In this document: positions 12,457 to 23,215 of the stretch, piece after piece
How the letters are laid out: every line of letters begins with the position of its first letter
Position numbering within the stretch: the first letter of the stretch is position 1
Source of the DNA: Breviolum minutum Mf 1.05b.01
Lineage: Eukaryota; Sar; Dinophyceae; Suessiales; Symbiodiniaceae
DNA length: 64,000 nucleotides
Direction: 5' to 3'
NCBI GenBank assembly: GCA_000507305.1
Contig: DF240887.1
Location: 1-64,000 of the forward strand
Translations under genes and position numbers: made by a program
Notes under the pieces: generated by a model
Seen by the model: only the letters and a program-made list of their open reading frames with translations
Database searches by the model: none
Told to the model about the DNA's origin: nothing

Positions 12457-13109
12457 ATGGCCCCCTGCTGGGCCTTGCTGAGCTTTGAAGAAGACTTAGG
12501 ATTTGAGTTGAGGCCCTGATTGATGACAGTTGGGCGTTGAAAGAAAGTTGGACCCGGCCACTGGAGCCAACTAGAAAAGACGATGTTTTGGTTTTGTTGC
12601 GCTTGACAAGGCCTTGGAAAAAATGAAAATCGGAAAAAAATGACTGAGTCTGAGTCTCTAAGTAAATGAACGACGTTTTCAAGGGCGAGTCTTGAAGCGC
12701 AGTAGCGATCTGGTGTCACCGGAATTTTTCTGTGAAGTTGCAGATTGAGGAATTTTCTGCGAAGGTGCAGACTGGAATGAACCAATGAGCGTTACGCTGT
12801 CGGATTGAAGTACCTGTTGAAGAAAAAGAGGTGTAAAGTCTTCAATGCTTTTGCTTCGGCTTCTCCTAGTGGTGCAAACTGTGGTGCTTTTGACCCTATA
12901 TTTATATTCACGCATCTCACATCTCCCACAACGATTGCAGGAGGAAGACCATCTTCTTGCTGATGCCCCACCGGAGGACGCCAATTCCCGACATGATCGA
13001 CATTGTCGTTTTTGTTCGCGTGCAATTTGAATACATTTGAATTTGAAAATTTGAAAATTGAAATTTTCATGACATGTTTTTAGATCTTTTAGAATGTACG
13101 ACATTATCA
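12457..13109. other. Stretch without a supported gene
   Basis: Short frames on both strands, with no acceptor/donor pair around protein-like sequence. AT-rich short repeats (AATTTGAAAATTTG-like) lie near 13030-13065. Confidence 0.5.
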
Positions 13110-13690
13110 TATGATTTTGTTGGTCAGTCATGGCTTGCCAGGGGCTGGTGCAGATGGCTTCGCCCCTGAAAGCTAGTTTACGGATGCCAAGCAGTTTTTT
13201 GGGGCACGTGGCGGTGGTGCGCACTCTGGTTTGCAAGCGTATTAGAGAAAGGACTAATTATCGCAAGTCAGAACCCGTATTGATGATTGGAACTAATCAG
13301 AAACTTTCGGGAACTGAACTGGGTCTGGAGTCTGAGTCTGGGGTATTAAAAAAAACATTGATTGATTGCAAATTGCGAGCAAAGAGTTGTTAGGCAAGGT
13401 TGAAAAAATAGCAGATTTGATTAGATCAACAGGATACAAATTGCAACAGCGGCCGCCGGCTGGTCATAGGTCTTCCGGATGTTCGTCTACCAGGTGGAGT
13501 GGGGAAACCGTTCATTGAAGGACACGCGTTTGCAGCAGCTCATGCAACATGTTTTCAAAAGCGCTGGAAATTTGAAGAATTTTCATTGAATTAAATGGTC
13601 AGAGTCTTAGTAGATACTTTCTGAGTTCGTTAGTTGATCGAAGCTGAATGTGGATCTAATTTTGGAATGAAAAGTCCCACAAGATCCAGA
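13110..13690 (+). repeat. Repeat family R1, copy C (dispersed, ~1.4 kb downstream)
   Basis: It matches copies A and B from GGTCAGTCATSGCTTGCCAG to the ATCAACACAGTCAACAC end, but lacks the 5' ~150 bp. The inner frame (VVRTLVCKRIRER... to LRAKSC-stop) is open, as in copy A. Differences are point changes and small indels that keep that frame, unlike in copy B. Confidence 0.75.
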
Positions 13691-13734
13691 TCAACACAGT
13701 CAACACCGTTCTCACATGTTGAGAGTTCAGATTC

Positions 13735-14530
13735 AGATGTGTTCGCTTTGCTAGCACTAGCATCAATATCTTGGAGTTTGTTCATTTGATCGAATTTGTT
13801 CGCATTCATTTTTGACGTGGTCATTGCAATTACAGGCAGTTTTTGATAATCAGAGTCTGAGTCTAAGCCATGCTTTCTTCCTTCAAGCAGAAACAATTGG
13901 CGTGACATACAGGACCCAGCGAGTTGGGCCGCAGCTATGACGCACAAGGCCGTAAGTTTTTTTTGCTAGTGCCAGCACTAGCATCAGTATCCAAAACAGA
14001 GAATTTGGAGTTTGTTCATGTGATCGAATTTGTTCTCATTCTGTTTTGGTGGGGTCATTGCAATTACAGGGAGTTTTTGTTGATCAGAGTCTAAGCCACA
14101 CTTTCTTCCAAACAGGACCCACTGAGTTGGGCCGCAGCTATGACGCACAAGGCCGCAAGTTTTTTTGCTAGTGCCAGTGCCAGCACTAGCATCAGTATCC
14201 AAAACAGAGGATTTGGAGTTTGTTCATGTGATCGAATTTGTTCTCATTCTTTTTTGGCGGGGTCATTGCAATTACAGGCAGTTTTTGTTGATCAGAGTCT
14301 AAGCCACGCTTTCTTCCTTCAAGCAGAAACAATTGGCGTGACATACAGGACCAAGCGAGTTGGGTCGCAGCTATGACGCACAAGGCCACATGTTTTTTTG
14401 CTAGTGCCAGGGCTAGCATCAGTATCCAAAACAGTGGATTCGGAGTTTGTTCATTTGATCGAACTTGTTTTGTTTGCATTCTTTTTTGGCGTGGTCATTG
14501 TCATGGTCATTGGTGATTGTAGTTACAAGC
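13735..14530 (+). repeat. Tandem repeat, about 3.5 units of ~200-240 bp
   Basis: Each unit contains a block CTAGCACTAGCATCARTATC, then GGAGTTTGTTCATKTGATCG, then GTGGTCATTGCAATTACAGG, then a TCAGAGTCTAAGCCA block with CAGCTATGACGCACAAGGCC. Units start near 13745, 13970, 14170 and 14400 (the last one partial). The second unit lacks the CAAGCAGAAACAATTGG part seen in the first and third. No frame is conserved across all units, so this is probably a non-coding (intronic or intergenic) tandem array. Confidence 0.75.
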
Positions 14531-15138
14531 GGTTTTGAAAATCAAGTGTGCTCAGTTTTCAGCATTGCTCAGCCCATTTATTGCCCAAATTTGACTCCAA
14601 TTTTAAGATTGGGATCAGAGTGGCCAGGCAAGTAGGGGAGGAACTTTTTTGGAACTTTCTTTGTGCTATGTACTACGTGAATCTCAATTATCAACATTGC
14701 CACTTGCCAATGCCAATCTCAAATCTCAATACAATCTCATTTGTCAATTGTCCTGAGTTTTGCTGCTTGAATTTTGTGGGCCTTTCAATGCACATGCGGG
14801 AGCGGTGCTGAATATTTTGGGTTGGTCAGGGTCACCATTTCACTTAGGCTCCTCAAATGCTACAGAAAATTTGTTTTTTGCAGTTTTGTCACTTGCGGTT
14901 GCGGTGTCATTAAAAAGATAGAACTCACGCAGGGCGATGTAGACTTGAAATTAGCTCAGTCCTTTAACACCCACGGATCTTTGCAGGCAGTTGATTGTAG
15001 TTGTTTAAATTCATACGCTCGAAACACCAGACTTCAGTGGTGCATTTGAAGCTTTCGAAAGTTTAGCCTCGCCAGTGCCAGCTGGTCACATCATTTTTGT
15101 TTGCTGTTGAGTTAATTCTCGACTTTCCAACTTGGCAG
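14531..15138. other. Stretch without a supported gene
   Basis: Short frames only, no repeats noted. It ends in a polypyrimidine-poor acceptor CTTGGCAG|G that starts the next exon candidate. Confidence 0.45.
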
Positions 15139-15420
15139 GTTTCCTTATGCAGTCTGCGGCTGACAATGCTGATGGCTTTGCCGGCGTGGGGCCTATGGGA
15201 GTATCCATAAACCGGTGCAGCAGAGAAAATCGTGTCACAATAGAATCATTGGAGTTAACGGATGATTCAATGCAAGTGATGCTTGCGGAGAAGATGTTTC
15301 GACCTGATGCTTTTCTTATTGCGTTCCGTGCTTTGATCCCCTGCTCAATTCCAGATGTGGGCCCTGTCATTTTGATGTTGGGGAGCAAACTTGCTTTCGA
15401 TGAAATGCGATATGCGAGAC
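15139..15420 (+). CDS. Probable internal exon, unrecognised protein
   Basis: After an AG|G acceptor at 15137-15138, about 93 codons are open with well-mixed, protein-like composition: Ala/Gly-rich start, then alternating hydrophobic and charged residues including a PDAFLIAFRALIP segment. The start phase is 1. The 3' end is approximate, because no clear donor can be chosen near GCGAGACGGGG. I recognise no domain. It probably belongs with the exon at 15.7 kb. Confidence 0.45.
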
Positions 15421-15695
15421 GGGGCTGCATTTGTTATCATGTAGAATGTAGATGTAGAGTCCTGCTTGACATTGAGATGTGAAGCTAGAACTAGAACTCA
15501 CAGAATTCAGTAGACAGTAGTAATTGAACCTCAGAAGAGCCAAGACCGACCCGTCAAACAGAAAGTTTAAATCTGTGTAGATAGCAGTGATAGCATAGCA
15601 GATAGCATCATTGTCAGTCTAATAGTTGTATTTTATGTTTAGGTACTACTGAGGCTAGGAAACGTACAGCCATTCGTCAGACACATTTTTTTTAG

Positions 15696-16000
15696 CTGGT
15701 TGGCTGGTTGGTGTGTTGACTTTGCACTGTGCGGATGTTACATCGACATTTCCAAGGATTCTTTTCCAGAACATGTCCAAGGAGATGACTGACGTGACCG
15801 CTGCCATGTTCCTTGAGACGGAAAACTCGCCTGTCTTGCCTCGAGCTGGTGATGATGTTTCCAAGATCTTTGGGAAGGAGCTCGTGATTGAGTCAAATCT
15901 CATTGCATTTCAGATGGATCTTTCAAAGGGTGTCGGAAGTGAAATTGAGCATGTTGTGGTGGATGTGGATTTCGGTCAGACGCCCGCCTTGGATTCTCAT
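15696..16000 (+). CDS. Probable internal exon, unrecognised protein
   Basis: A T-rich acceptor (ATTTTTTTTAG) ends at 15695. The following frame is open for about 100 codons with balanced composition (Val/Thr/Asp/Glu/Met) and no low complexity. It resembles part of a globular domain, but I cannot name it. A GT donor near 15999 (CAT|GTATCA) would close it in phase 0. It is co-directional with the exon at 15.1 kb. Confidence 0.45.
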
Positions 16001-16922
16001 GTATCATTCAATTTCATTCCATGTTCTTTAACTGCCTTCCATTTGCTTTAGATTACGGCAAATAGGCAAATAGTGTTGTTATCCAATAATCCAGAATCCA
16101 GCCAGCGTTTAACTGTCAAAGAAAGGGTGGATGTTGAACGTGAAAAGGTTATGTCTGTTTAAGTTTGTTGTTTGCAGGTGTAGAGACATTCAGCCTCATT
16201 GTATGCTTTGAATGGTAGTCATTGGATCTCATTGGTAGTTCAACATGTTTCGACTGGGTTTGCTCGCTTACCTTGCTAGTACTGGCAGTACTGGTACTCA
16301 CAATTACCTTATGTTTCTATTATCGCTGAGGATGGAAGACTCTGGACACGACATTCGGCGCGTGCTCCTTGTGAAGACTTCTCGCGAGAAATTTTGGCTG
16401 CTCAAAGATCTGGCGGACTCGCATCTAGTCGACAGATCGTTGATTAAATATATTTAAATATAATATTTGATAATATGATACATGTTGATGTTGCCATTGC
16501 CGTTTCTTTTCTTTTGCTTGTTTGGTTGCGATTGTTGTTTTGTGAAATTTGGACCTTGCCTTACCTTCTGTGTACATGTATTAAACTCGTGTTGTTTGTC
16601 AGAGGCAAGTGCTGAACCCTGGCCAATCTGCAGATTGAGGAATCGAGTACGCCAGTGAGCAACTTGGCTTGTAACTATAGTCTATATTCTATAGTCAAGA
16701 TAAATCGCAAAAAATGCTTTGCTGGGCTGGGCTTTCTTGTTTGACGGTCCTTTTGCATGGGTGATTGCTAATAGATCTTGAAGCTTTGCACCAAAATCAT
16801 CCGTGATAGAGTCGAAACAGCATCGGAATTGAGTAGGATGCTTCACCAGCTTCAGATTTCAGACCGATTTACTATATATTGAAATATTGACCTTTCTTCT
16901 CCCCGTTCAGTCCCTTTTCCAG
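16001..16922. other. Stretch without a supported gene
   Basis: AT-rich, with short frames only. It ends at the acceptor TTTTCCAG before the acidic tract. Confidence 0.45.
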
Positions 16923-17018
16923 CGAATGGGTAGATGATGACAACGAAGACAATGATGATGAGGATGACAAAGATGATGATGAGGGTGAGGATGATGATGT
17001 CGATGATGTTGATGAAGT

Positions 17019-17059
<41 letters not shown>

Positions 17060-17210
17060 GCCACTGCAGGAGTTTGCAACAGTATCAGTTCTGAATCTGA
17101 GGACTTCAGCGGAGAGCGCAGCTGGCATTGCGAATGCGATGGTGATTATTCTGAGTCATTTCCTGACGAAAAAGATCAGGCTCTCAGGCTCTCACTTACA
17201 TGTTGGACAG
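16923..17210 (+). CDS. Acidic Asp/Glu-rich exon(s) over a (GAT)n tract
   Basis: After the acceptor at 16921-16922 a frame reads EWVDDDNEDNDDEDD and continues as Asp/Glu to about 17060. It then shifts character and stops near 17092. Another frame, open from an acceptor-like CTGCAG|GAG at 17068-17069, reads as Ser/Glu/Asp/Cys-rich for about 48 codons (SSESEDFSGERSW...) to 17210. Both look coding in bias, so either two exons abut or GAT-unit slippage has shifted the frame. It may be an N-terminal part of the gene that follows. Confidence 0.35.
16926..17060. repeat. (GAT)n-rich microsatellite
   Basis: A GAT/GAC/GAG triplet run ending in about 12 pure GAT units. It overlaps the acidic coding reading and also creates false poly-Met and poly-His/Ile frames on the two strands. 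Confidence 0.85.
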
Positions 17211-17933
17211 GTTTGATTTGATCATTAGATATCATTGGGAGTGTTTTCAGATCTCCAGCTTTGGCTCTTGTGGAGATACCTATGTCTTTTACACAATCTA
17301 GAAACCTGTGTTTGCCAAATTGAATATGTTGGGTCGTGAGTCGTTAGTCGAGTCGTTAGTCGTTTGCTTGTGATTTGGAAAACAGGGTTGCTGAGCACTT
17401 TGATCAGGGTTGTTTTTCTAGAAAACGTCAAGAGAAGCGGAATTTGAACAATGGAACTTGGTGGAACTGTAGGCCGTGGATCCCATTACTCGCATCGATT
17501 CAACCCTACAAACAGGGTATTGGTATGTCATCAACTTCACTGGATGGAAAAACCATGCGTGAATCATATGATAATGATCTGATATGACTCATGACGGTTT
17601 TTACCCCTTGATCACCACAGCCTGTGACACATACAGCATTCATTGGTAACCGCTGGCGCAACAACAAGATGCTTTGGCTACAATGCATGACTCTGACCAA
17701 GGCAATACTCACACCTGACTCACATGACATGAAGTTTGGAGATGAGATTTTGTTCTTCCCAACCAGCTGCCGATAACACAGCCACTTGCCACTTGAAACC
17801 ACTTTCCAAACAAAAGTTTGGACATCATTGACATGATGTCATTGACCACTCTCCAGGCAAGAAATTCCGTTTGCAAATTCAGACAGGTGACAGTTCCTTT
17901 CTAAAGTAGATTCAATCTCTTTGCGGAACAGCC

Positions 17934-18312
17934 ATGGACTTGCAAACAGCTTTTCGCGTGATTCGTGAAGCCGTATCCAATGAGAACGATGTGGACAAAG
18001 AAGGAGAGCTCCTTGTACTCACAGGAATGGAGCGACGGCTCGTGCCCTTGCCCCCGCCTTCACAAGGACAAGACCTGCAGATAATAGTGCCTTCCACTGC
18101 CAGGCGCAAGCGAAAGTTAGGGGATGCTCTTGCTCACACGCAAACACGTCCTTGCGGAGGGCGCAGTTACAAATTTGCTGCTATCCTGCAGGCGTTGTTC
18201 ATCAGCAGGTTGATACGGCGTGCAAGCAGTTTGCCAGACATCTTATATCGAAGCGTTCACTATTGTCTTGGCAGCGCCGTTGCCCAAACAGTGAAGGATA
18301 TGATTGACAATG
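17934..18312 (+). CDS. Gene A exon 1 (start exon)
   Basis: ATG at 17934 in a GCCATGG context opens 126 codons: an amphipathic start, a Pro-rich PLPPPSQG segment, a basic RRKRKLG patch, then a helical region. The exon closes at AATG|GTTTCT (GT donor at 18313) in phase 1. The next exon begins with GT, giving a Gly codon across the junction. I chose this ATG because no AG-flanked in-frame extension upstream looks better. An acidic exon at 16.9-17.2 kb could be an earlier part instead. Confidence 0.6.
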
Positions 18313-18588
18313 GTTTCTTAGTCATACGGGCTCTTGCACGTTTTTACTTTTCCCATTCCATACTGTCACGCTATGGTTTCCAGTGTTTTCAATTCTGAAT
18401 CTGGTTGCTGTGAGGGCTGCTCGGTTCCTGGTTGTTGGCCACCCCCTCCAAACTGCCACGTGTGCGTCAAAATTAGCGTGGTATTGTGGTATAGATCATA
18501 GATCAGATCAGTTAATTTAATTTTTGCATTTCCATGATTTCCATGGCAGTGTCAAACTGATCCAAGCCCATTCCTGCTTACCACCCAG

Positions 18589-19240
18589 GTTCATTGGCAG
18601 TGCCAAGCGACTCAACATTGTCCAGAGCACGAGTGCAGTTGGACATTTTGCTGATGCTTTTGCGGCAGGAGTCTCGCTCTGAGACCTCTTGGGTTTTCCT
18701 TTCTTCTGATGCAAGTGCGATTCGAGGGAAAGATTATTTCATGACTCTAGAAGATACGGTGACACGATCGCACGCGGCAGAGATCATTGATGCTGATACA
18801 GAGAAACTTGAATCGTGGGACCACCTGACCACCCGTATCTTGCCCTTAGCTTTGGTTGGTTACGGCAACGCAAATGCCGCTTCCAAAGCAGAAGCTTTGT
18901 TCCACTCTATCAAATTGGATGTTGGTACTCGGCCAGAGCAGTTGGGCAATTACAGTGAAAGCTTGGTCAGTTTTTGCAGCGACTTCGGAACTGAATCGCA
19001 ACTTGCAGAGATACCACCCATGGATGTGGACGAACTTCTTTCTTCTGTGTGGCGCAAAAGCGATCTTCTTTCAGCCCCATTTCAATGTGAGCCAGATCTG
19101 GAAGAGAATGCTCCTCCAAGCGTATGCGAGGCCCATTGGTTCAATCTGCAAGCAAGTCTTTTTATTCCAGGCATGAAACACATTCTTGACAACCTGACGG
19201 GCGATTTGCTCAGTGCATTGGAGCACTTTGAACACTTTCA
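18589..19240 (+). CDS. Gene A exon 2 (conserved core, N-terminal half)
   Basis: The exon starts after CACCCAG at 18588 with a phase-1 junction. Its first residues, LAVPSDSTLSRARVQLDILL, match the 'VPSxSTLxRxRxxxD' signature I associate with this dinoflagellate family. Then come FLSSDASAIRGKDYF, LPLALVGYGNANAASKAEAL, SFCSDFGTESQLAEIPPM and LFIPGMKHILDNLTGDLLSA. Spaced Asp residues followed by an H-x-L-x-N motif give the hAT-like impression. The exact donor is uncertain (CAA|GACGGG or GGG|GCATCT; both are phase 0 and non-GT). Confidence 0.65.
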
Positions 19241-19730
19241 AGACGGGGCATCTTGTCCAGGATTTATCTTTAATATTTTCCTTTTGTTCTGTTTTACTGC
19301 CTTATCATTATCATCATCAGTATTTCCGAGTGTTTGCGGGACTGTTTCCTTGCGAGGGCCTAGCTTTTTCTGTTGGTGTATGTGCCCTAAGAATCATATC
19401 TTGCATTGTTTTTTGGCACGGCACATGGACCCTTTAGTCCCAAGCACCTTTGGTTATGTGGATGATGACTGAGACGAGGCTTCACGTTTCCTCCTTGACT
19501 TAAACGTGAGACATATAGTTTAATAACAGAGATAGCTTCCGGATTAAGAAACAGGGACGCCTTATATCGTACAATCAGCAATGAGACTCGACCTATGATG
19601 GCATTCGGTATCATTGATAATTGGGCTTTCCGTTATGTCTTTCAAAAATACCATTTCCTTATATCCCACCTGATGAACTTGAACTTTTACTACACTAGAT
19701 ACATGATTCCAAGCAGCCATTTGAATGCAG

Positions 19731-20810
19731 GTAAAAGGGCTCACGCAGTTGATGCACACCCAATTCTACAGGGATCGCTTGGTACATACGCACTTCAAAG
19801 GTACAGTCTGGGCGAAAATGTTTTCGAGTTGGGAAGCTGGCGCTTTCATTCCGTGGCGATGGGGAAGCCTTGTGAACGTATGCAAGGGCTTGTGGCGACG
19901 CAAGGGGCCATTGACAACAATGTGGTCATCTATCAAATTCACATGTGGCAACACTTGGTCTGGGTCAAGTGCATCTTCTGGGATGCTGAGCAAGGCTTCC
20001 GAAGCCATTGAATCTGGTTGGTTTTGGGCGTACTTAGATTTTATTTTGCTGTGCGCTGGAGCATTGGAGGAATTATCCAGTTGGTGTGAAGGCTGCACAT
20101 GCCACGGGCATCGCCGCCCAGGGTGTCCCTTTAAAGGCCGAAGAGCACCGGAGCTTGCAACCGGACGCTTCAGTATTTTTCTCAAGGAGCAGTGCAGTTT
20201 GGTATCTGCATTGTTCGTGGCAGCTAGTGCAGCTCTGGATGATCAAAGCCGCGCTGTTTTGATGCAAGAATGGCAGACTGCAATGCAAGTAATCACCTCA
20301 ACGTTGCGAGTCAAGACAGCAAATTGGAAGGCTTTGCCTTGGATCTTGGCTGGAGTTGCTTCCAATGATGAAGATTTGGCAAGGGTTACCGGTAGCCGAG
20401 CCTTGGCTTTGTTCGATTCAGAATCCCCTGGATATAAGCATCCTCTTTCTCAAAAATTTTTGTCGAACTCTGGGCCATTGCGGCGAAGTGTGGAAGATTT
20501 TCTGGGTGGCGCACCCCGTGCTCCCATGAATGAACTTTGCAGCCACCTGGGGGCCCTTGCCCTTGTTCGAATTGTGGAACGACAGACGGAGGGAATGCAC
20601 AAAGATATCAAATCAGTGATTTCTCGGTCGCCAAATGCATCCCTTGCATATGTGAGCACGGAGCTACGAGCCAACCTGTTTATCGACCTTCTGTCAGAGC
20701 CTGCTGCCCTGGAGTTTGCTGCTGATAAGTTCCAATATTTGAACCAATCTTTGCATCTATCAAATACTGCAGTGCTTTTGGCTGCTGGACCTGGTGTGGA
20801 ATCTCTCTTT
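19731..20810 (+). CDS. Gene A exon 3 (largest exon)
   Basis: The acceptor TTGAATGCAG ends at 19730 and the frame then runs phase 0 for about 360 codons. Visible features: FYRDRLVHTHF, WEAGAFIPWRWGSL, a Cys/His cluster WCEGCTCHGHRRPGCPFKGR followed by RAPELATGR, and an RIVERQTEGMHKDIKSVISR helix. The CxC-H...C cluster followed by RRAPEL is a strong family hallmark as I remember it, and could bind a metal. The frame reaches a stop at 20814-20816; the true donor lies shortly before it, in phase 0. The sequence around the acceptor is shared with the dispersed repeats at 28.2 and 31.4 kb. Confidence 0.65.
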
Positions 20811-21184
20811 GTTTGAGTATGTTTTGAACATTTTTGAACACATGACATGACTCCCCACCGTTTTGACTTGCAGAATAATTTGGTATCGATTTGTTTGTAG
20901 TTTGTAGTAGGCATCATCTCTTTCACATACAGAGTGAAGGCCTTTTCTCACGAGCTGTTACTTTTGGGGACCGAAACGCCTTTTAGATTATAGATTAGCT
21001 TTACCCACCCCACCATCTTGTTTATTGGGCCTACTTTTTGGGCAAATGTCATTGTAGATGTAAAATTTATTTGCTAACTAACTACTTTAACTAGTTAGAA
21101 AGATCTTTTTTATTTCACATTGTCACACTGTAGATTGTAGATGTTTTGTGAGTCGGAATTTGTCGTAGTGTCTTTAAGTTTGAG

Positions 21185-21926
21185 GTGCCAAAAAAAATCC
21201 TTTCAGCCAATGAGATTGAGAACGTGATGTACCAGCGGGACATTCAGTTCGGAAGAGGACTACAAGCAGCGAAGCTATTATCTCAGAGTGAGCCCCGAGC
21301 ATGGCAGCAAATGAAGCACCAGGCCGCGCTTCAACTGCGGAATGACATCAAGGGGACCCGCCAAATGTTCTTGGACCATTTCCGATTGTTTGGCAAGAGC
21401 AACGTTTTCTTGACTTTTCCGCTGCGCCTTTTTGACCTGGTGCCATGCAGCAAGCTCGCTGATGCTTTGACAATGACTGTAGATGCGATTGAGACAACAA
21501 AAGTTAGTCAAATCCAACAGGAGACCTTTAGCCTTCCTGATGATTTCCGTGTGCCTCTTCCTTTGACAAATGGCGCTACAGATGAGTTCCAGTTGCAAGG
21601 TGACACTGACGACTTTGGGGTTGTTGCGGATGAGCGTGTTCAACCGTCATTTGTTCAAAGGGATACAGAATCAGCTTTGGTGTTGTTCAGACTGTCGCAT
21701 GGAGCACCGAACCATTTGAGGAGGCCCTTATCTGCGGTGGATAGTTTGAACACAAACCACGTATGCTTGAGGCTCTATACGATTTTGGAACAGGACACAA
21801 ATGGGAAGTTTTTGCATGTCCAGTGGGACCACTTTGCAGATATTGTGTGTGAACTCTTCTCCTCACAACAACTCAGCGTTCAAGACTTCCAGCACAACTT
21901 GATGTCTTGGGACATAGACTTTCACG
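21185..21926 (+). CDS. Gene A exon 4
   Basis: It starts after TTTGAG|GTG in phase 0 and runs 247 codons, closing at CACG|GTGTTT (GT donor at 21927, phase 1). The frame continues open past the donor only as low-quality sequence. The content is globular: a long helix with QMKHQAALQLRNDIKG, a Pro/Leu-rich DDFRVPLPL turn, an acidic DTDDFGVVADE stretch and an amphipathic C-terminus. It is joined to the next exon through a Gly codon (G|GA). Confidence 0.65.
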
Positions 21927-22108
21927 GTGTTTCCTGCAACCAAACCATTGGATGCCTGGTCTGGTTTGTAGTGTGTTTTCAAAACAGTGTTCGCTTTCAA
22001 AACAAATACCCCTCCAACTCCAACATGACAATTATGTCACTTTCTTTAATTCACATGGAATCATCCTGGAAATCATCCCCCTTTATATTTCCGTCGAATG
22101 CATACAAG

Positions 22109-22352
22109 GAAGGATTTGTGGCCTCCCCTCTGTGGATGTTTTGCATGACATCATCAAGTGCAAAGCCTTTGTTGGCACTCCCAAGTTTTTTGACGGCGTG
22201 GGCTTGACCGAAAGCGATGTTCAAATTCTTCAAGTCTTGGCAAAGCATGGTTTTGTCGCAGAATCTGATGAAAAACCTGACTATTGGCAATGTACATTCA
22301 AGGCATTGGAAGCTCATTCAGTCCCTCAAATCATGTTTAGATCATCTAGAGG
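22109..22352 (+). CDS. Gene A exon 5
   Basis: The acceptor CATACAAG ends at 22108 and phase 1 fits exon 4 exactly. It encodes GRICGLPSVDVLHDIIK, VGTPKFFDGVGLTESDVQIL and an HGFVAE segment. The same DNA also stays open in exon 4's frame to 22207, which would be a read-through of the 182-bp intron, but the spliced frame is clearly more protein-like. The 3' end is approximate (near TCTAGAG|GT or GGT|GTCCAT). Confidence 0.6.
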
Positions 22353-22584
22353 TGTCCATCGGTGTGACTGTGAAAGATCTATTTGAAGTTTGAAGACGTT
22401 ACATTCAAGTTTATCAGAAGGGAAACATTTGTATCTTACTTTCTGATTTTTTAATACCAAGACAAAACTGTAACAATAAATTACTTAGTTTATATTTTTC
22501 TTTAGTAAAAATAAAATTTCTGAAGATTTGTTAAGTTTGTTTACCTCATGCATTCCTGCCAGCTAGTGACTGTTACTCAGTGAG

Positions 22585-22805
22585 GTGAGTTTTCGATTGG
22601 TGGATCCAAAGCCGTTCTTTCGTGCTCCAGCAAATGTCGACTTGAAAGACATGTCTGCGTTGCAGTTGTTTCTGTATCTTGGAGCGAGTGGATGGAAGTT
22701 AGGAGGAAAGCAAAGGAAGAAGCCTCCGTATCGGCCAGGTTTGGGTCTTGCATGGCTTAAAAAATGTTGGTCAGAGATTGTTTTGAACCTATACACGGCA
22801 AATGG
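22585..22805 (+). CDS. Gene A exon 6
   Basis: It begins after GTGAG at 22584 in phase 0 and encodes VSFRLVDPKPFFRAPANVDL, LQLFLYLGASGWKLGGKQ and a KKPPYRPG loop. The DPxxFFxxP...L..GW pattern is one of the family landmarks I recall. The frame stops at 22810-22812; the real donor must be just upstream and is not resolved. Confidence 0.6.
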
Positions 22806-22881
22806 CAATTGAAAACGATAAATTTTAAGTGTAAGTGTAAGCAAATGGTATGAAGAAAGAGGGCCCAGGTTGTCACACCAG

Positions 22882-23100
22882 GTTTTCAAACCCTGGCACA
22901 GGAGGTGATTTGCTGATGTATGGCTTGCACCAACAGTATTTACTTTGCCTTGCCAAATCTGAGCGTATATTTGCTGGAGGCATGTTGCAGTGTATTCATC
23001 ATTTGCAGCCCGTTGCGTACTACAAAGCGATCTTGACCTTACCACCGACTTCTCCAGCCCTGGCTACTTTGCAGCCCGGCAAGGATACATTGTACTACAG
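22882..23100 (+). CDS. Gene A exon 7
   Basis: The frame encodes DLLMYGLHQQYLLCLAKSER, FAGGMLQCIHHLQPVAYYKA and GKDTLYYR. Two acceptors are possible (22880-22881 or 22900-22901). The exon closes at TACTACAG|GACACT, a GA-type donor at 23101. Phase 2 there joins AG+G to give Arg and continues into exon 8 without a break. The 'HxLxxxxYYKxxL' pattern is another family landmark. Confidence 0.6.
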
Positions 23101-23215
23101 GACACTCGCTTACCGCTTGCCGCTTAACATGTTAAGTTATTTGATGAAAATTGCGATATCCATTTGTGAGTACTTCTCGGATTTGTCATTGACACATACC
23201 CTGTGTTGTTTGAAG

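Noticed and set aside
16852-17128. Poly-Ile and poly-His minus-strand ORFs
   Set aside because: Shadows of the GAT run. The acidic + reading with a flanking acceptor is a better explanation.
21927-22207. Gene A exon 4 frame continuing to 22207 as one exon
   Set aside because: The continuation is low-quality, and splicing at 21926/22109 is phase-exact and gives a far more protein-like sequence in the new frame.
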